From: Occallatibacter savannae
GTDB lineage: Bacteria; Acidobacteriota; Terriglobia; Terriglobales; Acidobacteriaceae
Direction: 5' to 3'
Length of the DNA: 64,000 nucleotides
NCBI RefSeq assembly: GCF_003131205.1
Contig: NZ_QFFY01000010.1
Location: forward strand, 93,210 to 157,209
Made by a program: the position numbers and the translations under genes. Below the pieces are notes generated by a model. It saw only the letters and a program-made list of their open reading frames with translations, was not told the origin of the DNA and searched no databases. Below, in pieces: positions 16,572 through 25,180 of this stretch (position 1 is the first letter of the stretch; every line of letters starts with the position of its first letter).

Positions 16572-17864
16572 ATGGCCACACTGAAAGCCGTGCGCGGCAC
16601 CCGCGACCTTCTGCCGCCCGAAACTGCGCTCTGGAACCGCATCGAGGCGACCGCGCGCGCCGTCTTCGCCCGCTACAATTTCGGCGAAATCCGCACCCCC
16701 GTCTTCGAAGATACCTCCCTCTTCTCCCGCAGCGTCGGCGAAGAAACCGACATCGTCTCCAAGGAGATGTACACCTGGGAGGACCGGTCCCGCGCTCAGT
16801 CCGAGAAATCTCAGTCCCTAACCCTCCGCCCTGAGAACACCGCCGGAGTCGTCCGCGCCTACATCGAACACAAGCTCGGCGAAACCGGCCAGCTTCAGAA
16901 GCTCTACTACATAGGCCCACAGTTCCGCCGCGAACGCCCGCAAAAAGGTCGCTACCGCCAGTTCTCGCAAATCGGCGCCGAAGTCATCGGACCTCCTTCC
17001 GCCGGCAGCGAAAGCCCACTCCGCGACGCCGAGGTCCTCGAAATGCTCGCCACCCTCCTCGACGAGCTCGGAATCACCGGCTGGACCCTCGAGCTGAACT
17101 CCGTCGGCTCCGCGGCAGACCGCGCCCGCTACAACGAGACCCTCCGCCAGGCCCTCATTCCCGTCGCGCCGACGATGTGCGAAGACTGCCAGCGCCGCGC
17201 CGTCACCAATCCCCTCCGCGTCCTCGACTGCAAAGTCCCTGAAGACCAGCCCATCATCGACACCCTGCCCAAAATCGCCGACTCGCTCGACGACGCCTCC
17301 AGAGCCCATTTCGCAGCCGTCACCGCCGCGCTCGACACCGCCGGTGTCCCCTACACGCGCAATCACCGCCTCGTCCGCGGTCTCGACTACTACACCCGCA
17401 CCACCTTCGAGTTCACCCATGGCGGCCTCGGCGCCCAGAACGCACTCCTCGGCGGAGGGCGCTACGATGGCCTCAGCGAAGCCATCGGCGGACCCAAAGC
17501 CCCCGGCATTGGCTTCGCCATGGGCGAAGATCGTTTGGTCCTGACACTCCAGGCCCTCGAAGCAGCCAAACCGGAGAAAGGGGACGCATACATCGCCCCC
17601 CTCGGAGAGTCCGTCAACCCGGCAGCCCTCGCCCTCGCCCGTGAACTCCGCCGCGCCGGCCTCACCGTCGAGCTGGGCGACGGCTCCTTCCGCCTCAAGA
17701 AATCCTTCGACGCTGCCGACAAGACCGCCCGGCGCATCGTCATCATGGGAGAGGACGAACTCGCATCCGGTATCCTAACCGTGAAGGACTTCTCAACCGG
17801 AACCCAGACCAAGGTTTCGCGCGCGGAACTGTCATCGGCCCTGAAAGCACCCAGCGGTCGATGA
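16572..17864 (+). CDS. hisS: Histidine--tRNA ligase
   Basis: Class II synthetase charging tRNA-His. The 430 residues include the N-terminal ALKxxRGTRDLLPPE-type segment, motif 1 region (FGEIRTPVFEDTSLFSRSVGEETDIV), motif 2 (GPQFRRERPQKGRYRQFSQIGAE), the His-specific LVRGLDYYTRTTFEF, motif 3 (LGGGRYDGLSEAIGG ... GIGFAMGEDRL) and a C-terminal anticodon-binding domain. An Arg/Ser/Gln-rich insert lies after WED at about residues 75-85, as in many relatives. About 290 bp later comes aspS on the same strand, an arrangement (hisS-aspS) common in bacteria, although here two palindromic repeats separate them. Confidence 0.98.
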   Translation: MATLKAVRGTRDLLPPETALWNRIEATARAVFARYNFGEIRTPVFEDTSLFSRSVGEETDIVSKEMYTWEDRSRAQSEKSQSLTLRPENTAGVVRAYIEHKLGETGQLQKLYYIGPQFRRERPQKGRYRQFSQIGAEVIGPPSAGSESPLRDAEVLEMLATLLDELGITGWTLELNSVGSAADRARYNETLRQALIPVAPTMCEDCQRRAVTNPLRVLDCKVPEDQPIIDTLPKIADSLDDASRAHFAAVTAALDTAGVPYTRNHRLVRGLDYYTRTTFEFTHGGLGAQNALLGGGRYDGLSEAIGGPKAPGIGFAMGEDRLVLTLQALEAAKPEKGDAYIAPLGESVNPAALALARELRRAGLTVELGDGSFRLKKSFDAADKTARRIVIMGEDELASGILTVKDFSTGTQTKVSRAELSSALKAPSGR

Positions 17865-17910
17865 TCAGGCGTCAACTGGTTTTTCCTCCGGGGCTGGAAG
17901 CTGTTTCATA

Positions 17911-18036
17911 ACCATTGTTTTGAAAGGGCACGGCTTTAGCTGTGCCGCAACCGACAACCATCGTCTTGAAAGGGCACGGCTTCAGCCGTGCCGCAACGAC
18001 GCAGCTGAAAACCGGCGCGCTTTAGCCCCTGAGGGA
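17911..18036. repeat. Tandem pair of family A palindromes with module B, 46-bp period
   Basis: Two units, each starting ACCAT and containing TTGAAAGGGCACGGCTT, repeat with a period of exactly 46 bp (17911 and 17957). The palindromes are at 17927-17946 (right arm has one T for C, AGCTGTGCC) and 17973-17992 (perfect). Downstream, GCGCTTTAGCCCCTGAGGGA (18017-18036) is module B. Together they fill most of the hisS-aspS spacer. Confidence 0.85.
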
Positions 18037-18152
18037 TTGGTTTCGGAGCCTCTGCAAGGTTAGGGAACAGCTTCGAGTGCCCTAAACACATTTTGATCAG
18101 TCCTGAGACGCGATCGACATCGTGTCCTCAGAGACCACGAAGGATTGACGTT

Positions 18153-20027
18153 GTGCTCGACTTTCTAGGCAATCTTGAACGCACCCACATGTGCGGCGAA
18201 CTCCGTGCCGCCAACGCAGGCCAACACGTCGTCCTCATGGGCTGGGTCAACCGCCGCCGCGACCACGGCAATCTCATCTTCCTCGATCTCCGCGACCGCA
18301 GCGGCATCGCCCAGGTCGTACTCGACAAGGAACTCACCCCCGAAGGCCATCTCAAAGGCGAACAGGTCCGGCCCGAGTACGTTGTCGCAGCAGTCGGCAA
18401 GGTCCGCCTGCGCGGCAAAGACGCCATCAATCCCAAGATGCCCACCGGCGAAATCGAGATCGAGGCCACCGAACTCCGCGTCCTCAACGACACCAAGCTC
18501 GCTCCGTTCTCGCCCGCCGAAGACGCCATCGCCAACGAAGAGGTTCGCCTCAAGTACCGCTACATCGACCTGCGCCGCGCCGAGATGCAGCGCAACTTCT
18601 GGCTGCGCCACGAAATCACCCGCTCCATCCGCGAAAGCCTCAGTAACCAGGGCTTCCTCGAGATCGAGACCCCCATCCTCTGCAAGTCCACCCCCGAGGG
18701 CGCCCGCGACTTCCTCGTACCCAGCCGCATCCATGCAGGCGAGTTCTACGCGCTTCCGCAGTCCCCGCAGATATTCAAACAGATCCTTATGATCTCCGGC
18801 TTTGACCGCTACTTCCAGGTAGCCCGCTGCTTCCGCGACGAAGATCAGCGCGCCGATCGCCAGCTCGAGTTCACGCAGATCGATCTCGAAATGAGCTATC
18901 CGCGTCGCGACCACGTCTTCGGCGTCGTTGAGAAGTTCTGCGCCGCCGCATGGGCCGCCGCCGGCATCACTCTGCCCACGCCCTTCCCGCGCATCACCTA
19001 CGACGAAGCCATCCGCCAGTACGGCTCCGACAAGCCCGATCTCCGTTTGCCCGGTCTCACCGACGTGCGCTCCGCCTTCCCCGATGGCTCCCTCGATACG
19101 CTCCAGATCGATCCCGCCCTGCCCATCGTCGCCTTCCGCATTCCCGCCGTCGGCGAACTGAGCCGCAAGGAACGCGAGGACAATCACCCTCTCTTCGACC
19201 AGAAGAAGGGTGCCAAGTTCATCGATGACTTCAAGCGCCTCGCCAAGTCATTTCCCGACACCGTCACCAAGATCCGCGAGCTAAGCGGCGCCGCAGAAGG
19301 CGACTACCTCATCGTCGTTGCCGGCGATCCCGCGCACCACATCAAGGCCAGTGACACCAAGTTTGAAGGCCGCCTCAGCGAGCGAGAGATCAATGTCTAC
19401 ATGGCTGCAGGAAACTTCCGCAGCGAACTAGCGAAGAAGTACGCCGACCGCCACAAAGCCTTCCAGCTCACCGACGAACTCGTCCAGACCGCGGACCCGC
19501 GCAGCGGCAACAAGCTCGACGGTTCGAATGCGTTCCACCCCATCTGGATCGTCGACTTTCCGATGTTCGAGTACGATCTCGCCAGCGGCAAGTGGGTCCC
19601 CGCACACCACCCCTTCACCGCGCCCTACGAAGCCGACATGGCGAATCTCACCACCGATCCCGCCTCGGTTCGCGCCGACTGCTACGACCTCGCGATGAAC
19701 GGCCTCGAGCTCGGCTCCGGCTCCATCCGAATCCATCGCAAAGATGTCCAGCAGCAGATCTTCGCGTCTCTCGGAATTTCAGAAGACGAAGCAAAGCAGC
19801 GCTTCGGCTTCTTCCTCGACGCGCTCGAGTACGGCACGCCTCCGCACGGCGGCATCGCCCTCGGCCTCGACCGCATCGTCATGCTCCTCGCCGGCGCGTC
19901 CAGCCTTCGCGAGGTCATCACCTTCCCGAAGACCGCCAAAGCAATCGACCTCATGGCCGACGCCCCCACCACCGTCAGCGATCAACAACTCCGCGAACTG
20001 CACCTCAAAATCACGCAGCGAAGCTAG
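18153..20027 (+). CDS. aspS: Aspartate--tRNA ligase, probably non-discriminating (Asp/Asn)
   Basis: 624 residues from GTG at 18153 (LDFLGNLERTHMCGEL); AAGGA at 18140-18144 is 8 nt upstream and decides this start over an ATG at 18093 that adds unconserved residues. Domains: OB-fold anticodon domain (about 15-125), class II core with GARDFLVPSR, QSPQIFKQILMISGFDRYFQ, RCFRDEDQRADRQLEFTQID, the bacterial GAD insertion (about 290-415), and motif 3 GIALGLDRIVMLLAG. The anticodon domain has RRRDHGNLIF; His after RRD (Leu in E. coli) is the pattern known from non-discriminating AspRS, which also makes Asp-tRNA-Asn. gatCAB is not in the window to confirm this. Confidence 0.96.
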   Translation: MLDFLGNLERTHMCGELRAANAGQHVVLMGWVNRRRDHGNLIFLDLRDRSGIAQVVLDKELTPEGHLKGEQVRPEYVVAAVGKVRLRGKDAINPKMPTGEIEIEATELRVLNDTKLAPFSPAEDAIANEEVRLKYRYIDLRRAEMQRNFWLRHEITRSIRESLSNQGFLEIETPILCKSTPEGARDFLVPSRIHAGEFYALPQSPQIFKQILMISGFDRYFQVARCFRDEDQRADRQLEFTQIDLEMSYPRRDHVFGVVEKFCAAAWAAAGITLPTPFPRITYDEAIRQYGSDKPDLRLPGLTDVRSAFPDGSLDTLQIDPALPIVAFRIPAVGELSRKEREDNHPLFDQKKGAKFIDDFKRLAKSFPDTVTKIRELSGAAEGDYLIVVAGDPAHHIKASDTKFEGRLSEREINVYMAAGNFRSELAKKYADRHKAFQLTDELVQTADPRSGNKLDGSNAFHPIWIVDFPMFEYDLASGKWVPAHHPFTAPYEADMANLTTDPASVRADCYDLAMNGLELGSGSIRIHRKDVQQQIFASLGISEDEAKQRFGFFLDALEYGTPPHGGIALGLDRIVMLLAGASSLREVITFPKTAKAIDLMADAPTTVSDQQLRELHLKITQRS

Positions 20028-20058
20028 TGTCCTGTCAGCTCCTGGTCAGGTCGTCGCT

Positions 20059-20129
20059 GTCATTCTGAGCGCACGGGGCCCCCTAACGCTTTTCAGTTTG
20101 GGGCGGTAAGCGAAGATCTGCTTTTGTCA
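20059..20129. repeat. Dispersed repeat, family C (second copy)
   Basis: Ends match the copy at 9018-9092 (CTGTCATTCTGAGCGCACG ... GGTAAGCGAAGATCTGCTTTTGTC), while the middle stem has a different sequence (GGCCCCC ... TTGGGGC). The conserved ends and compensated middle are what a folded mobile or REP-like element would show. It lies 31 bp after aspS. Confidence 0.75.
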
Positions 20130-20236
20130 CTTCCGGTACGTTCGTTCTGGTGCCTTCTGTCGTGCAAAGGAGATGCGAGAAGATCGCAGCCGGCGATCAG
20201 ATCCAACCTGGAAATGTCCTTCCGAGCCGTGCCTTT

Positions 20237-20266
20237 GTCCCTAGTCCCTCGAGTCCCTAGTCCCTG
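20237..20266. repeat. Heptanucleotide repeat (GTCCCTA type), short array
   Basis: Four units GTCCCTA, GTCCCTC, GTCCCTA, GTCCCTG at 20237, 20244, 20253 and 20260, with two extra bases in the middle. The array ends 6 nt before the stop codon (20273-20275) of the minus-strand GH57 gene, i.e. directly 3' of it. Confidence 0.8.
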
Positions 20267-20272
20267 CCTCTT

Positions 20273-22825
20273 TCAATCTCCCGTCACTTCCGCCAACTGA
20301 TCCGGAGCCATCATCGCCGTTGTCTCAATCGACAAGCACTTACCCAGCTCATTGAATTCTTTGTCCCACTGCGGCCGGTCTTCCGCCGCCTGCGATGTAA
20401 GCGCATAGCTCGACGTCCGCAGAATCTCGTACCAGATGTTCTGCGCCTGCCACAGATTCAACTCGAACGGCAGTTCCGTAATGGTACGCGCAAGCGCAAG
20501 CGCGCGATCCAGCATCTCCAGCGACCCCGCCGACATCTGCAACTCAACCATTGCACGTTTCATGCGCTGGTCCGCGATATACGACAGTGTCGTCGTATCC
20601 AGCTTCACCTTGTCCGACTTCGCCAGCTGCAAAAACGACCGCAGCATTGCTTGGTCAACCGGCTCGCCCTCCAGCGCGCGCCTCAGCCCGGCATTGATCG
20701 CAAACTCCGCCGCCAGTGTAAGCGCCGGAGGCTTCGGCAGCCCCGCCTGCGAAAGGAAATGCAGCAGGCTCGCATGATCTTCGTAGATATTGGTCAGCGA
20801 GCTCTCGATATCCCACAGCGTCGAATTCAAAATCAACTGCACGATCCGCCGCTGCTCGTCGCTGAAAAGGGAAGTCAGCGAATAGTCCACGTGCCCGTAG
20901 TAGCGATCGATCAGCCGGATCACATCTGGAAAATCAGCCCGCACCACCTGCTCCGATGCCTGCTGAACAAATGCCTCAAACTGCGCGGCGTCCTCATCGA
21001 CATAAGGCTTCACCGCCGCCGTAATGTTCTGATCCCCAAAGTGCAGCACCGCAAAACTGAAGCTCTGCGCTTTCCCGGTGATCACGCTCGAAATGTGCGC
21101 CCGCCCCAAAGCCAGTCTCCCGCGCCCCGACGTAAACACCTCGTACGAAATCCGCCGCACGCGATAGCAGAACAGCTCCGTCTCCTCCGCAAAGGATGAG
21201 AAAATGCTGCTGATCGCGTAGTGCGCTGCCACCTGCTCCAGCCCGAGTTGCAGCGGCAGCACCTTTTCCTTGTAGATACGCGCTCCATCGCCCGCGCACG
21301 CCACATTAGACTTCGCTTCCGCCAGCGTCGCCAGAAACTGCGGCTCCAGATCTGCCGCTTGCTCTCCAAACAACTCGCGCGCCAGCTGCAGCGCCCGCGC
21401 AGCATACGCGATCACCTGCACCGTTTCGATTCCCGAAATATCGTCGAAGAACCAACCGCAGCTCGTGTACATCAGTTGCGCATGCCGCTGCATCTCCATC
21501 AGCTGCATCGCCCGCACGCGCTCGGTCGCATTCAGCGGGTGTTTCTGATGCGCAGCAAGAAATCGTTCCGCAGCCTCATCGCTGCGGTCCAGAATCACTT
21601 CGATGTAAGCGTCCCGCGCCGCCCACACATCCCTGAACAGCTTCGGACCCTCTTCCTCGGTCAGCTCAGCGATCGAATCCCGCAGATCGTCCAACGCCTT
21701 CCGCAGCGGAGCACGCCACTTCTGGTTGAACCCCGGCTTGCCGCCATTACACCCGCAATCCGACCGCCACCGTTCAACTCCATGCGCGCAGCTCCATGAA
21801 GTATCCTCAACAACCTCGCACTCCCACTCCGGCGGGAACTGCTCAAGATAGCTCGCGTAATTCGTCAGCTTGACCGACTTGTCCTGCTCCAGCAGCTTCA
21901 CCGCATATGCAAGCGCCATCTCGCCGTGCCGGTGATGATGCCCGTACGACTCGCCATCCGTCGCCACGCTCTCAAGCTGCGGCTGCGCACTGTCTTTGAA
22001 TCCAGCCTTGAGCCGCGCCGCAAAAGTCTCCCCCGAATTCAGCAATCCTTCAAACGCAATCGCCCGCGACGTCGGCCCGTCATAAAAGAACACCGCAATC
22101 GAAACACCCGACTCGAACCGCATCACGTAGGGACGACTCGTATCGACTGAATTCGCGAGCGGCGTTGTCCATACTGGATCCGTATCCGTCGCATCCTGCT
22201 TCAACGGCCTCACTCTCTTGCACTGGCTCGGCGCAAGAATCGTGAACTTGATTCCATGCTGCGCCAGCAGCTCCAGCGTTTCCGAGTCAACTGCCGTCTC
22301 TGAAAGCCACATGCCCTCCGGCGCTGATCCGTAGTGGCTCTCGTAATCGGCAATGCCCCAGCGGATCTGCGTGACCTTGTCGCGCTGATTCGCCAGCGGC
22401 ATAATGACGTGGTTGTACACCTGTGCGATCGCCGAGCTATGCCCGCCATTCAAACGCCGGCTGCGCCGCTCGCCATCTAGAATCATCCGGTACGTCCGCG
22501 GCGCGTTCTCCTTCAACCAGCTCATCAGCGTCGGGCCGAAGTTGAAGCTCATTCGCGAATAGTTGTTCACAATCCGAATGATCTGATTCTTGTTGTTCAC
22601 CGTGCGCGCTGCGCCATTGGTCGCATAGCTCTCCGCGCACACGCGCTCGTTCCAGTCGTGGTAAGGCGCCGCCGAGTCCTGCGTCTCCACCGTCTCGAGC
22701 CACGGGTTCTCGCGCGGAGGCTGATAAAAGTGCCCGTGAATGCAGATGTATCGCTTCGTTCCTGCCATGTCTTCCGGAGTCAAATCGAGATGATCGTCTT
22801 CTTCATTGTAGGCTCCCGCATGCAT
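20273..22825 (-). CDS. GH57-like / DUF3536 glycoside hydrolase family protein
   Basis: 850 residues. The N-terminal half is a GH57-type (beta/alpha)7 domain: ICIHGHFYQPPRENPWLE near residue 26, a WNERVCAESY segment, FNFGPTLMSWL, GGHSSAIAQVYNHVIMPLA, and GMWLSETAVDSETLELLAQHGI, which contains the candidate catalytic Glu. The second half is the DUF3536 region (DVWAARDAYIEVILDRS, LMYTSCGWFFDDISGIE). GH57 enzymes act on alpha-glucans (amylase, branching enzyme, 4-alpha-glucanotransferase); the exact activity of this subgroup is unknown. No signal peptide, so cytoplasmic. ATG at 22825 is used; an ATG at 22768 (MAGTKRYICIHG) is at least as likely a start. Confidence 0.9.
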   Translation of the reverse strand: MHAGAYNEEDDHLDLTPEDMAGTKRYICIHGHFYQPPRENPWLETVETQDSAAPYHDWNERVCAESYATNGAARTVNNKNQIIRIVNNYSRMSFNFGPTLMSWLKENAPRTYRMILDGERRSRRLNGGHSSAIAQVYNHVIMPLANQRDKVTQIRWGIADYESHYGSAPEGMWLSETAVDSETLELLAQHGIKFTILAPSQCKRVRPLKQDATDTDPVWTTPLANSVDTSRPYVMRFESGVSIAVFFYDGPTSRAIAFEGLLNSGETFAARLKAGFKDSAQPQLESVATDGESYGHHHRHGEMALAYAVKLLEQDKSVKLTNYASYLEQFPPEWECEVVEDTSWSCAHGVERWRSDCGCNGGKPGFNQKWRAPLRKALDDLRDSIAELTEEEGPKLFRDVWAARDAYIEVILDRSDEAAERFLAAHQKHPLNATERVRAMQLMEMQRHAQLMYTSCGWFFDDISGIETVQVIAYAARALQLARELFGEQAADLEPQFLATLAEAKSNVACAGDGARIYKEKVLPLQLGLEQVAAHYAISSIFSSFAEETELFCYRVRRISYEVFTSGRGRLALGRAHISSVITGKAQSFSFAVLHFGDQNITAAVKPYVDEDAAQFEAFVQQASEQVVRADFPDVIRLIDRYYGHVDYSLTSLFSDEQRRIVQLILNSTLWDIESSLTNIYEDHASLLHFLSQAGLPKPPALTLAAEFAINAGLRRALEGEPVDQAMLRSFLQLAKSDKVKLDTTTLSYIADQRMKRAMVELQMSAGSLEMLDRALALARTITELPFELNLWQAQNIWYEILRTSSYALTSQAAEDRPQWDKEFNELGKCLSIETTAMMAPDQLAEVTGD

Positions 22826-22881
22826 CGCACGGCAAAGCCCCGCACCCTATGCAATGCAGACGAACTCGATTCAGAATGCGT

Positions 22882-23592
22882 CTATTTGTCTTTTTCGACA
22901 GCCCGGCCCGCCGGCTCCGTCCCCTTCGCCAGATCGCATGCCCGCCACAGATACCAGCTCGCCACAGATCGGAACGGCCTCCACTTCTGCGCGCGCCTGA
23001 ACAGCACATCCGCCTTCGGCAGATCCGACGCTTCCAGCGGCCGATTCTTTGGCAGCCGCTGAAACGTCAGCGCAAACCCCTTCCGCACTCCGTAATCCGT
23101 AACCGGGAGCACATCCGGCCGCCCCAGCCGGAAGATCAGCAGCATCTCCACCGTCCACGGCCCAATCCCGCGCACCTCCGTCAGCCGCTCCACAATATCC
23201 GCATCCGGCATCTTCAAGATCGCCTTGTGGCTCGGCACCGTTCCATCAATCGTCTTCGCCGCCAGATCCCGCATTGCTTTGATCTTGTTCCCAGAGACAC
23301 CGGCAGCTCTCAATGGCTCATCCGGTGTATCCAGCAATTGCTTCGGAGTCGGATCTCCATGAAAGTACTCCCGAACCCGCCGATGAATTGTCGCCGCTGC
23401 CTTCCCGTGCAGTTGCTGATACAAAATCGACTCCAGCAGCGATTCAAACGGTGACGGCGCAGCATCCAGCCTCAGCCTGAACTCGCCAACCCTGTCGATC
23501 AGCGCTCCCAGCTTCGCATCGCTTGCGCGCAGATGCCGCAGCGCCTCTGTAGCATCAAAGGGCAGCTTCCTCTGCTTACCGTTGTGGATCAT
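22882..23592 (-). CDS. alkA: DNA-3-methyladenine glycosylase II (AlkA-type HhH-GPD)
   Basis: Base-excision repair of alkylated purines. The 236 residues contain the HhH-GPD core: ILYQQLHGKAAATIHRR (helix with the conserved Q-Q), LTEVRGIGPWTVEMLLIF (helix-hairpin-helix) and LPVTDYGVRKGF with the catalytic Asp. No FeS cysteines follow, which excludes the EndoIII/MutY group. There is no N-terminal TBP-like domain as in E. coli AlkA, so this is the shorter bacterial type. It lies 57 bp upstream of the GH57 gene on the same strand, possibly cotranscribed. With MGMT at 50.7 kb it gives two alkylation repair genes. Confidence 0.93.
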   Translation of the reverse strand: MIHNGKQRKLPFDATEALRHLRASDAKLGALIDRVGEFRLRLDAAPSPFESLLESILYQQLHGKAAATIHRRVREYFHGDPTPKQLLDTPDEPLRAAGVSGNKIKAMRDLAAKTIDGTVPSHKAILKMPDADIVERLTEVRGIGPWTVEMLLIFRLGRPDVLPVTDYGVRKGFALTFQRLPKNRPLEASDLPKADVLFRRAQKWRPFRSVASWYLWRACDLAKGTEPAGRAVEKDK

Positions 23593-23779
23593 AGAGGAGC
23601 AGTTTACTTCGGCAGGCCTCGATCAGGTGCGACGAAGTCTCGCAGCGAGTTCAGTCGGTTAGCCTCCGCGCCGTTCGTCTCCTCCACGTGCTAACCTCAT
23701 CCCAGATTGCCGACATCCTGTTTGAGCTCATCCTTGTCGGCAAGTCCGTAGCTATTCACGACCGGGAGCTCGCCTTTTC

Positions 23780-25087
23780 GTGACTCCATCTGAACGCGAT
23801 TCCGCGCCCGCCCGCCGCGCCCAGCAATCCTCGTTTTTCCCTCTGGTTCTCGGCGGAATCGCCGGAATCATCAACATGGCAACCGGGGTCATGCCGTTCG
23901 GCCAGGGCAATGAGACGTTCTCGCTCGCGCTCAACCTGGTTCATCACGGCGCCTTTGCAAATCCCCTCAACGTCCTGCCATCCGGCCCTTCCGCCGCCAG
24001 TCCGCCCATCTTCCCGGTTTTCCTCGCTCTCATTCTCAAGGTATTCGGCGATTCCAAGCTGGCTCTGCTGGTAGCAACTTGCGGTTCAATCTACGCGAAT
24101 GCTCTCACCGCGGCTCTGCTGCCGCGTGTATCTCAACTCTTCTTTGACAATTGCTTTCCCGGAGTCTTTGCCGCGGTCCTCTGGCTTCTGTCTGCCCAGC
24201 TCATCCCTGTTTGGGACGTCAACTACACGACAGCCGCGGTCCTTGCCTTTTTTCTGTTCAGCGCCTCTGCATTCTCCAGGAGCAACGCTGCACTGCCTGC
24301 CTTCTGCACCGGTCTGTTTGCGGGTCTTTTGTTTCTTTTGAACCCGATGACCGTCCTCATCGGCGGGCCCTGGCTCGCTTATCTGTTCCTATGCCGGTCC
24401 CATTCCCTCAGACACGCCGCTCGATTCTGCTGTGTTGCTGCCGCAACAACCGCTCTGGTCGTCTTTCCATGGCTCCTGCGCAATCACAGCGAGCTGGGCG
24501 CCTTTGCCGTCCGCACCGGCCTCGGCCTTAACCTCTACATCTCCAATAATGATTGTTCCCAAACCGGCATGTACGAAAACATGCATAATGGCTGCGCCGC
24601 TCTCTACCAGCCGAATGTCAATGTGAATGAGGCAAAAGCTGTCCGCGATCTCGGCGAGGTCGGTTATGACCGCGCGCGTCTCGCCACCACCAAGGTTTGG
24701 ATTCGCAACCACCCCGGCCGATTCGCTCAACTAACTTCTGCCCGCTTTCTCGCCTTCTGGTTTCCGCAGAAAGAAGATCACCCCGTGAAGGCGGTATTCA
24801 TCTGGATCGCAACCGCCCTGTCTCTTCCGGGTCTCGCCCTCATGGCATATCGGCGTCTTCGGGTCACGCTATTCTTCATCACGGTGATGGCGATTTATCC
24901 GCTGCTCTACTACCTCGTCATTAGCGAGGTGCGTTTCCGCTATCCCATTCTCTGCCTCTCTGTGCTGCCCGCCGGATACCTCCTCTCGTCTCTGCTTGAC
25001 CTGCGAAAACCGGATCTGAGGAAACTGGAACTGAAGAAATCAGTCCGAAATACTCCACCGCATACAAGTCCCACATCGGTCTCGTGA
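23780..25087 (+). CDS. Polytopic membrane protein, possible GT-C/ArnT-like glycosyltransferase
   Basis: 435 residues from GTG at 23780. About 9 to 11 membrane helices are visible (PLVLGGIAGIINMATGV, LALLVATCGSIYANALTAALL, GVFAAVLWLLSAQLIPVW, AAVLAFFLFSASAF, AFCTGLFAGLLFLLNP, and more). Between them is a soluble loop of about 90 residues with NLYISNNDCSQTGMYENMHNGCAALY, containing three Cys. The layout, with RFRYPILCLSVLPAGYLL near the end, resembles the glycosyltransferase 39 / dolichol-phosphate mannosyltransferase-like family, but the usual acidic pair in the first loop is not clear (GNETFSLA is the nearest). Function is uncertain. No operon partner: 93 bp later comes the aldehyde dehydrogenase gene. 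Confidence 0.7.
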   Translation: MTPSERDSAPARRAQQSSFFPLVLGGIAGIINMATGVMPFGQGNETFSLALNLVHHGAFANPLNVLPSGPSAASPPIFPVFLALILKVFGDSKLALLVATCGSIYANALTAALLPRVSQLFFDNCFPGVFAAVLWLLSAQLIPVWDVNYTTAAVLAFFLFSASAFSRSNAALPAFCTGLFAGLLFLLNPMTVLIGGPWLAYLFLCRSHSLRHAARFCCVAAATTALVVFPWLLRNHSELGAFAVRTGLGLNLYISNNDCSQTGMYENMHNGCAALYQPNVNVNEAKAVRDLGEVGYDRARLATTKVWIRNHPGRFAQLTSARFLAFWFPQKEDHPVKAVFIWIATALSLPGLALMAYRRLRVTLFFITVMAIYPLLYYLVISEVRFRYPILCLSVLPAGYLLSSLLDLRKPDLRKLELKKSVRNTPPHTSPTSVS

Positions 25088-25180
25088 AGGCACAGCAGAC
25101 GAGATCCTCCAGCAAAGACACCCCTTGTCATAGCCCGACGCGGCTAAAATTTCAGTAGGTAACATCAGGAGTTCTTTCCA

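Noticed and set aside
18165..19187. Antisense open frame of 340 codons opposite aspS
   Set aside because: Same cause; Gly/Asp/Ala/Val-rich composition typical of a shadow frame.
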